Made by a program: the position numbers and the translations under genes
Assembly (NCBI GenBank): GCA_037189985.1
Contig: JBBCJX010000034.1
Span: 62,001 to 126,000, forward strand
Direction of reading: 5' to 3'
Length of the DNA stretch: 64,000 nucleotides
Origin: UBA2031 sp037189985
Lineage (GTDB): Bacteria > Pseudomonadota > Gammaproteobacteria > Pseudomonadales > Moraxellaceae
Notes under the pieces: model-generated
The model's database searches: none
The model's input: the letters and a program-made list of their open reading frames with translations, nothing else
What the model was told of the DNA's origin: nothing
In this document: positions 58,369 through 64,000 of the stretch, piece by piece
Numbering within the stretch: the first letter of the stretch is position 1
How the letters are laid out: every line of letters begins with the position of its first letter

Positions 58369-59241
58369 ATGCACAAGCCCTGTCTTATTTTTTCACGCGC
58401 CCCATTTGCGGGCATCCGTTCCTCCCTGCTTGCCATCCTGCTGCTGATCTCGTTGCCGGTATTTGCCGCGGCACCTGTCATGCTGGCCAACAGCTATCGG
58501 CCGGGCATTCCGCTGGGCGATTATTGGATAAGCGAGAAACTGGATGGCGTGCGCGCCTACTGGGACGGCAGCCAGTTGTTCACGCGCGCGGGTAATCGCA
58601 TCCCTGCTCCCCCATGGTTCACGGCGGGCTGGCCATCACAGCCCTTGGACGGAGAGCTGTGGGCCGGGCGTGGCCGTTTCGATCAGGTGTCTTCAACGGT
58701 GCGGCAGCTTGTGCCGGAAGATGCCGAGTGGCGGAGCCTTCACTTCATGGTCTTTGATTTGCCGGCACATCCCGGTGCTTTTTCGGAGCGCTTGCAGGCT
58801 TTGCAGCATGTACTGAGGCAGAAGAATTTACCTCAGGTGAAACTTGTCCAGCAGTTCCGGGTAGCGAACGAGAAGGAGCTGATGCACTTGCTGGATGTCA
58901 CGGGGAAAGCAGGCGGAGAAGGCTTGATGCTGCATCGCGGGAAATCCCTGTATCGCGCAGAACGCAGTAACGACCTGCTCAAGCTCAAGAAGCATGACGA
59001 TGCCGAGGCCAGGGTGATTGCCCATTTGCCGGGCAAAGGGAAGTACACGGGCATGACAGGTGCGCTGCTGGTGGAAACGCCGGAGGGGCTGCGGTTCCGG
59101 CTGGGCAGCGGCCTCAGTGATGCCCAGCGGCACATGCCGCCTGCATTGGGCAGCATGGTCACCTACCGCTACCGGGGTCTGCACGCCAGCGGTATTCCGC
59201 GTTTTGCCACTTTCCTGCGGGTGCGTGAGGCCGGCTTGTGA
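58369..59241 (+). CDS. ligE: periplasmic ATP-dependent DNA ligase (LigE type)
   Basis: The product is about 290 residues and has a clear signal peptide (SSLLAILLLISLPVFAAA), unusual for a DNA ligase. Nucleotidyltransferase motif I, with the adenylated lysine, is SEKLDGVRAYWDG. Motif III appears as LHFMVFDLP, motif IV as EGLMLHRG and motif V as LLKLKKHDDAEARV. A compact OB-fold domain closes the protein. This minimal ligase with a leader sequence matches the LigE group found in several proteobacteria, thought to act on DNA in the periplasm. The ATG at 58369 has AAGG; another lies at 58363. It is monogenic and convergent with the acyl-CoA synthetase. Confidence 0.9.
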   Translation: MHKPCLIFSRAPFAGIRSSLLAILLLISLPVFAAAPVMLANSYRPGIPLGDYWISEKLDGVRAYWDGSQLFTRAGNRIPAPPWFTAGWPSQPLDGELWAGRGRFDQVSSTVRQLVPEDAEWRSLHFMVFDLPAHPGAFSERLQALQHVLRQKNLPQVKLVQQFRVANEKELMHLLDVTGKAGGEGLMLHRGKSLYRAERSNDLLKLKKHDDAEARVIAHLPGKGKYTGMTGALLVETPEGLRFRLGSGLSDAQRHMPPALGSMVTYRYRGLHASGIPRFATFLRVREAGL

Positions 59242-59283
59242 TGAAGATTTTCCTGCCGCAAGTGACAGGCAGGGAGTTGTGCT

Positions 59284-60903
59284 TCAGTTCTGGCTCGCAC
59301 GCTTTCGCAGCTCGAATTTCTGGATTTTCCCCGTTGATGTTTTTGGCAGCTCACCAAAGTGCACAGCCTTGGGGATCTTGAATCCGGCAAGCAGCAGACG
59401 GCAGTGCTTGATGATTTCTTCCGGGGTGGCGTCATGTCCGGGGCGTAACTCCACGAAGGCGCACGGCACTTCTCCCCAACGCGCGTCAAGTTGCGCGACG
59501 ACAGCGGCCGCTGCCACGGCCGGGTGACGATAGAGGGCGTCCTCGACTTCAATGCTGGAAATGTTTTCGCCACCGGAAATGATGATGTCCTTGCTGCGGT
59601 CGCGGATTTTCACGTAGCCATCCGGCATCACCACGCCAAGGTCGCCGGTGTGAAACCAGCCACCCTCGAATGCCTGTTGCGTGGCGCGCTCGTTTTTCAG
59701 GTAGCCCTTCATGCAGATGTTGCCGCGAAACATGATCTCGCCCATGGTTTCGCCATCGGCAGGCACGGGTGCCATGGTGACAGGGTCAAGTACGCTGATG
59801 GCGGCTTGCAGGTGATAGCGCACGCCCTGGCGCGCATGCAGGTCAGCACGCTGGCTGATGCTCTTTTCCGCCCAGTTTTCCTGAGGAGCACAGACGGAGG
59901 CCGGGCCATAGACTTCGGTGAGGCCGTAGGCATGGGTCAGCTCGAAGTCCATGGCATCCATCTGCTCGATCACGGCGGGTGAGGGCGCGGCACCGGCGAC
60001 CATGGTGTGCACGCGCTGCGTGATGCCTTCACGCCATTCGGCCGGCGCACTGGCGAGCGCACTCTGCACGATGGGGGCTCCGCAGTAGTGTGTGACTTTC
60101 TCTTCGCGGATCAGCCGCAGTACCTGCTGCGGGTCGAAGCGGCGCAGGCAGACATTCACGCCGGCACGTGCGGCAATCGTCCAGGCAAAGCACCAGCCGT
60201 TGCAATGGAAGAGCGGCAGCGTCCAGAGATAGACCGCATGCTTGGGCATGTCCCATTCCAGGATGTTGCTGATGGCATTCAGCGCGGCGCCGCGATGGTG
60301 ATAGACCACGCCTTTGGGGTCGCCGGTCGTGCCGGAGGTGTAATTGAGTGCAATGGCATCCCATTCGTCATCAGGGCGCTGCCATTCAAACTCCGGATTG
60401 CCTGCGTCCAGAAAAGCTTCGTATTCCAGCCAGTCGGCCGGTATTTCAACTGGAGCAATGGCATCGTCGTTGACGAGAACGATGCGTAGCCCCTGGCATT
60501 CCCGCGCCATCTGCATGGCCTGCGGGGCGAACTCGACATCCACGATCAGCACGCGTGCCTCGCCATGCCTGAGCATGAAGAGCAGCGAGGCGGCATCCAG
60601 GCGGGTGTTGAGCGTGTTGAGCACGGCCCCGCTCATGGGCACGCCAAAATGTGCTTCGACCATGGCAGGTGTATTGGGCATGAGGGCAGCTACGGTGTCA
60701 CCCGGTTGTATGCCGAGCTGGAAAAGTGAGGAGGCCAGCCGGCGGCAGCGGGTGTAGGTGTCGGCCCAGTTCTGGCTAAGGTGGCCATACCGGATGGCTG
60801 GACGGTCCCCATAGACTTCGGCGGCGCGTGCGATGAAATCCAGTGGTGTCAGGGGAGTGTGGTTGGCGCTGTTGCGGGGGAGGCTTTCGTAATGGGTTTT
60901 CAT
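59284..60903 (-). CDS. AMP-binding acyl-CoA synthetase
   Basis: The product is a 539-residue adenylate-forming ligase. The ATP motif is LNYTSGTTGDPKGVVYHH. HAYGLTEVYGP, GEIMFRGNICMKGYLKN, WFHTGDLGVVMPDGYVKIRDRSKDIIISGGENI and the terminal lysine motif LPKTSTGKIQKFELR are all in order. The type is a medium-chain or acetyl-like acyl-CoA synthetase; the substrate cannot be fixed. The ATG at 60903 starts MKTHYESLPRNSANHTPLTP, a typical N-terminus. It is divergent from the Crp/Fnr regulator, which may control it. Confidence 0.93.
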   Translation of the reverse strand: MKTHYESLPRNSANHTPLTPLDFIARAAEVYGDRPAIRYGHLSQNWADTYTRCRRLASSLFQLGIQPGDTVAALMPNTPAMVEAHFGVPMSGAVLNTLNTRLDAASLLFMLRHGEARVLIVDVEFAPQAMQMARECQGLRIVLVNDDAIAPVEIPADWLEYEAFLDAGNPEFEWQRPDDEWDAIALNYTSGTTGDPKGVVYHHRGAALNAISNILEWDMPKHAVYLWTLPLFHCNGWCFAWTIAARAGVNVCLRRFDPQQVLRLIREEKVTHYCGAPIVQSALASAPAEWREGITQRVHTMVAGAAPSPAVIEQMDAMDFELTHAYGLTEVYGPASVCAPQENWAEKSISQRADLHARQGVRYHLQAAISVLDPVTMAPVPADGETMGEIMFRGNICMKGYLKNERATQQAFEGGWFHTGDLGVVMPDGYVKIRDRSKDIIISGGENISSIEVEDALYRHPAVAAAAVVAQLDARWGEVPCAFVELRPGHDATPEEIIKHCRLLLAGFKIPKAVHFGELPKTSTGKIQKFELRKRASQN

Positions 60904-60999
60904 GGCGGCCCGGCTTGAGTTGTTTTTGTGGGGCTGGTAGATACCAGAGGACGCGCCGGTCATCTGTCATCTGCGCGTCAATCTCCCGGAGTTCCTGTC

Positions 61000-61713
61000 T
61001 TGGCTGATGTTTCCCCGACGGAAATTGCTCTTTTGCCCCCGGCACAACTGCTGGCTGCTTTTGGCTGGTTCAATGATCTCGAGCCTGCCCTGCAGGCCAT
61101 TGTGGCCAGCCAGACCCATGCCCGGCTATGCGAAGCAGGGGAGTTTGTGGCGCGACGGGGAGTGGCCAGCGATTACTGGATAGGTGTGCACCAAGGCTTG
61201 CTCAAGCTCGCCGTGGACAGCAATGCCGGCCGTGGCTGTACCTTTGCCGGCATTCCCTCCGGAGGCTGGTTTGGCGAGGGCAGCGTGCTCAAGCGCGAGC
61301 AGCGCAAATATGATGTGGTGGCATTGCGGCCGTCAGTGGTGCTGTTCCTGCCCGCGGATATTTTTCATGAGCTGCTGGGGCAGAGCCTCAGCTTCTCGGC
61401 ATTCGTCATCCAGCAGCTCAATGAGCGCATGGGCGAGTTCATTGCCAATATCCAGAACACCCGCCTGCTGGATGTGAATGCGCGCGTAGCACGCTCTCTG
61501 GCACAGCTATTCAATCCCATGCTTTATCCGCAGGCCAGCAAGGCACTGGAACTTTCCCAGGAGGAGCTGGCGCTGCTGGCAGGCATGTCGCGACAACGTG
61601 CCAACAAGGCACTGCAGTTCCTGCAGGAAGAAGGCTTGATCAATCTGGCCTACAACCGTATTGAGATCCGTGATCTTGCTGCGCTGGGAAGTTATGGGGC
61701 GGAACAGCTTTAA
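61000..61713 (+). CDS. Crp/Fnr-family transcriptional regulator
   Basis: The product is about 237 residues. An N-terminal cyclic-nucleotide-binding-type domain (about 15-125; GEFVARRGVASDYWIGVHQGLLKLAV, PSGGWFGEGSVLKREQRKY) leads through a long helix to a winged helix-turn-helix (LSQEELALLAGMSRQRANKALQFLQEEGLI). It has no N-terminal cysteine cluster, so it is not an FNR oxygen sensor. The ligand-binding Arg/Ser pocket of CRP is not obviously kept. The start TTG at 61000 is preferred because GGAG lies eight bases upstream; the GTG at 60928 would nearly abut the divergent gene. Likely target: the divergent acyl-CoA synthetase. Confidence 0.85.
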   Translation: MADVSPTEIALLPPAQLLAAFGWFNDLEPALQAIVASQTHARLCEAGEFVARRGVASDYWIGVHQGLLKLAVDSNAGRGCTFAGIPSGGWFGEGSVLKREQRKYDVVALRPSVVLFLPADIFHELLGQSLSFSAFVIQQLNERMGEFIANIQNTRLLDVNARVARSLAQLFNPMLYPQASKALELSQEELALLAGMSRQRANKALQFLQEEGLINLAYNRIEIRDLAALGSYGAEQL

Positions 61714-61735
61714 GGTGGAAAGACTCAAATAATTT

Positions 61736-61769
61736 AATAAAACGGCCGGTCTCTACCGGCCGTTTTATT
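61736..61769. terminator. bidirectional terminator
   Basis: AATAAAACGGCCGGT (61736-61750) pairs with ACCGGCCGTTTTATT (61755-61769) around CTCT. It lies between the Crp/Fnr gene and the convergent outer-membrane factor. Confidence 0.93.
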
Positions 61770-61778
61770 GGAGTGCGT

Positions 61779-63278
61779 TCAGGGCCGGCTTTGCGCCAGG
61801 GTAAGGACGTCAATGCTGAAGCCCGCCATCTTTTCCGGAACCTCCCAGCCGCCCCCCAGCGCACGAATCAAGCTCACCGTAGAACGTGCCTGCTCACCAT
61901 CCAGTTGCACGGCCACGCGCTGTTGCAAGAGCACGCTGCGGTCCGCTTCCATCACGTCCAGATAACTCGCCGAGCCTTCGCGGTACTGGAGATGCGACAG
62001 TGCTGCTGCGCGTGTGGCAGCGGTGACGGCGGTTTCCTGGGACCTTCCCTGTTGTTCAAGTAGGCGCAGGCTGGAGAGGCTGTTCTCTACGTCGCGGAAG
62101 GCGGCGAGCACGGTCTGGCGGTAGTTCGCTACTTCTTCCTCGTAGGTGGCATGCGCGATCTTCACGCCGGCGCGGCGCTTGCCACCGTCGAAAAGCGGCA
62201 GTGAGAGCACGCCTCCGACGAGGAAGTCGCGGTCTTCCCAGCGGAAAAGATTACCCAGAGCAGCAGACTCGTAGCCCAATGCGCTGGTGAGGCTGAGTCG
62301 CGGGAACCAGGCGGCGCGCGCTGTGCCGATACGGGCATTGGCGGCGGCCATGGCGCGTTCGGCGGCAGCGATGTCGGGACGCCGTTCCAGCAGGGTGGAG
62401 GGCAGGCCAGCCGGGATGCTTATGCCGAGACGGGCGATGGGCATGGGGGACAGCGAGAATTCGGCCGGTGCCTTGCCCAGTAGTACCGCGAGGGCGTGTT
62501 CGGCCTCGGCACGACGGCGTGTGATGCCGAGCTGTTCGGACTCTGCCGAAGCTAGCTCGGTTTTCGCCCGCGCCAGATCCAGTTCGCTGATGTCGCCGGC
62601 GTCGAAGCGGCGCTGCACCAGGTCCAGGCTTTGTGTACGCAAGGACACCGTCTGCATGTACAGCGCCTGTTCTGCATCCAGTTCGCGCAGCAGGAAATAG
62701 CCCTGCGCCACGTCGGCCTGCAAGGCCAGCAGCACGGAGCGCAGCAGGGCTTCGCTCTGTTCCGTGCTGGCGTTGGCGGCATCCACCTGCGAGGCCACGC
62801 GGCCGAACAGGTCGACTTCGTAATCAATGCCGGCATGGGCCTGGTAGAGCGAGCCGGTGTCCATGCGCGTGCCGTCCGGAAGGCCTTGCGATACGGCAGA
62901 GGGCCGCTGGCGTGCCGCACCGGCATTCAGGCCCAATGAAGGCCACCACGGCGATTTCGCCGCGCGGCGCAGGGCGCGTGACTGGGCCACGCGTGCCGCT
63001 GCTGCCTTGAGGTTCTGGTTGGCGGCGATGGCTTCTTCTTCCAGCCGGTTCAGTGTGCTGTCGCCGAACACCGTCCACCATTCGCCGCGAGCATCGGCAT
63101 CGGCCGGTTGCGCGGTTTTCCAGAGGGCCGCCTGTTCCCCGGCGGGGCTTTCCTTGAAGGCGGCCGGTGTGCTCACCGGCGCGCGTTCATAGGTGGGGGC
63201 CAGCGAGCAGCCGGCGAGTGTCAGTGCCAGCAGACTGAGGGAAAAAACGGTTTGCTTTTTCATGGTGGAAATTCTCAT
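61779..63278 (-). CDS. RND efflux outer-membrane lipoprotein (NodT/OprM type)
   Basis: The product is a 499-residue TolC-like outer-membrane channel. Signal and lipobox LAGC (Cys at residue 24) indicate lipidation. Coiled-coil repeats are visible as two halves: EEAIAANQNLKAAAARVAQSRA and LERRPDIAAAERAMAAANARIGTARAAWFPRL. FLVGGVLSLPLFDGGKRRA and LQYREGSASYLDVMEAD follow, as in OprM-type factors. The ATG at 63278 overlaps the permease stop (ATGA); the ATG at 63263 is an equally plausible signal-peptide start. Together with the upstream permease and an adaptor beyond the edge it forms a tripartite pump. Confidence 0.95.
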   Translation of the reverse strand: MRISTMKKQTVFSLSLLALTLAGCSLAPTYERAPVSTPAAFKESPAGEQAALWKTAQPADADARGEWWTVFGDSTLNRLEEEAIAANQNLKAAAARVAQSRALRRAAKSPWWPSLGLNAGAARQRPSAVSQGLPDGTRMDTGSLYQAHAGIDYEVDLFGRVASQVDAANASTEQSEALLRSVLLALQADVAQGYFLLRELDAEQALYMQTVSLRTQSLDLVQRRFDAGDISELDLARAKTELASAESEQLGITRRRAEAEHALAVLLGKAPAEFSLSPMPIARLGISIPAGLPSTLLERRPDIAAAERAMAAANARIGTARAAWFPRLSLTSALGYESAALGNLFRWEDRDFLVGGVLSLPLFDGGKRRAGVKIAHATYEEEVANYRQTVLAAFRDVENSLSSLRLLEQQGRSQETAVTAATRAAALSHLQYREGSASYLDVMEADRSVLLQQRVAVQLDGEQARSTVSLIRALGGGWEVPEKMAGFSIDVLTLAQSRP

Positions 63279-64000
63279 GCATGTTCTGCCTGTGCCGTGA
63301 TCGGGGCCTCATGCGGGCTGGCGGAATGCAGGGGGCGTTTGCCCAGCGAGCGCAGCAGCACGTAGAAGACCGGTGTCAGAAAGAGGCCGAAGAAGGTCAC
63401 GCCCAGCATGCCGAAGAACACTGCCACGCCCATGGCGTAACGCATTTCCGCACCCGCGCCGGAGGACAGCACCAGTGGCACCACGCCCATGATGAAGGCG
63501 ATGGATGTCATCAGGATGGGGCGCAGGCGCAGGCGGCTGGCTTCTATGGCGGCGCGCAGCACGGTATGGCCTTGCAATTCCAGTTCACGTGCGAACTCCA
63601 CGATCAGGATGGCGTTCTTGCAGGCGAGGCCCACCAGCACCATGAGGCCGATCTGCGTGAAGATGTTGTTGTCGCCGCCGGTGAGCCACACACCGGTGAG
63701 CGCAGCCAGCAGGCCCATGGGCACGATGAGGATGACCGCGAGTGGCAGCGTCAGGCTCTCGTACTGCGCGGCCAGCACCAGGAAGACCAGCAGCACGCTG
63801 ATGGGGAACACCCAGATACCGGCATTGCCCGCGAGAATCTTCTGGTAGGTGAGGTCGGTCCATTCAAAGCTCACGCCGCGCGGTAGGGTTTCCGCGGCGA
63901 TGCGTTCGGCGGCGGCTTCCGCCTGGCTGGAGGAATAGCCGGGTGCCGGCCCACCGTTGATGTCGGCGGCGGTGTAGCCGTTGTAGCGCACCACCATTTC
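63275..64000 (-). CDS. RND efflux permease (HAE1 type), C-terminal fragment
   Basis: This is the 3' end of an RND permease; the gene continues beyond the right edge. The 240 visible residues contain the last periplasmic segment (GVSFEWTDLTYQ) and transmembrane helices. The TM10 lysine lies in GLACKNAILIVEFARELELQG, followed by RLRPILMTSIAFIMGVVPLVLSSGAGAEMR. This is very like the group that also includes the fragment at the left edge. The end overlaps the outer-membrane factor start by ATGA, showing coupled translation. Confidence 0.94.
   Translation of the reverse strand, partial: EMVVRYNGYTAADINGGPAPGYSSSQAEAAAERIAAETLPRGVSFEWTDLTYQKILAGNAGIWVFPISVLLVFLVLAAQYESLTLPLAVILIVPMGLLAALTGVWLTGGDNNIFTQIGLMVLVGLACKNAILIVEFARELELQGHTVLRAAIEASRLRLRPILMTSIAFIMGVVPLVLSSGAGAEMRYAMGVAVFFGMLGVTFFGLFLTPVFYVLLRSLGKRPLHSASPHEAPITAQAEHA

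Overview
The window reads as an ordinary chromosomal segment of a high-GC (roughly 60%) gammaproteobacterium, most likely of the Pseudomonadales. The main reason is the block comF–bioB–bioF–bioH–bioC–bioD followed by two paralogous long acyl-CoA dehydrogenases, which from memory resembles the PA0489–PA0508 neighbourhood of Pseudomonas aeruginosa. Tat- and Sec-exported proteins, outer-membrane barrels, RND pumps and 7TMR-DISM/CHASE2 signalling proteins also fit. I cannot name the genus. No rRNA, tRNA, CRISPR array, prophage or complete transposon is visible.

Layout. 1–7.1 kb: the 3' end of an RND permease, then housekeeping and stress genes (glycine-zipper lipoprotein, EEP nuclease, TfoX-like protein, MBL hydrolase, lipoprotein hydrolase, nemA, alx). 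7.1–19.4 kb: a divergent locus. On the minus strand lie a Tat-exported FecR-domain protein, a CHASE2 class III nucleotide cyclase and a hydrolase. On the plus strand lie a 1603-residue heme-binding repeat protein with a C-terminal membrane anchor, a beta-barrel protein and a lipoprotein with three CxxCH heme sites. A CRP-like palindrome and a leader with a terminator-like hairpin sit between the two arms. 19.5–22.5 kb: an M14 peptidase, then a small low-GC block of three minus-strand genes separated by attC-like sites, an integron cassette cluster without an integrase. 22.5–37 kb: corA, comF, a palindrome resembling a biotin operator, bioBFHCD, an MpaB/DUF2236 oxygenase, an unknown secreted protein and two acyl-CoA dehydrogenases. 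37–46 kb: a PilZ protein, two uncharacterised proteins, a hybrid kinase and a second CHASE2 cyclase.

45.4–55.7 kb is the best candidate for an undescribed biosynthetic system. A divergent AraC regulator faces an operon-like run of a GNAT-like protein, a GH3-type adenylate-forming enzyme, a two-domain GNAT-like protein, an RND adaptor, an RND permease and a condensation/acyltransferase-like protein with an HxxxDG motif. Direct repeats spaced exactly 21 bp lie in the divergent promoter region. I read this as synthesis and export of an acylated (amide or ester) small molecule, product unknown.

55.8–64 kb: ybaK, an AraC regulator divergent from a fatty-acid hydroxylase-like desaturase, a signal-peptide-bearing ATP-dependent DNA ligase (LigE type), an acyl-CoA synthetase divergent from a Crp/Fnr regulator, and an RND outer-membrane lipoprotein with the 3' end of its permease at the right edge. 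Dispersed GTC...CCAG stem-loop repeats, twice in inverted pairs (REPIN-like), occupy several intergenic gaps. The competence-related genes (tfoX-like, comF, ligE) are scattered rather than clustered.
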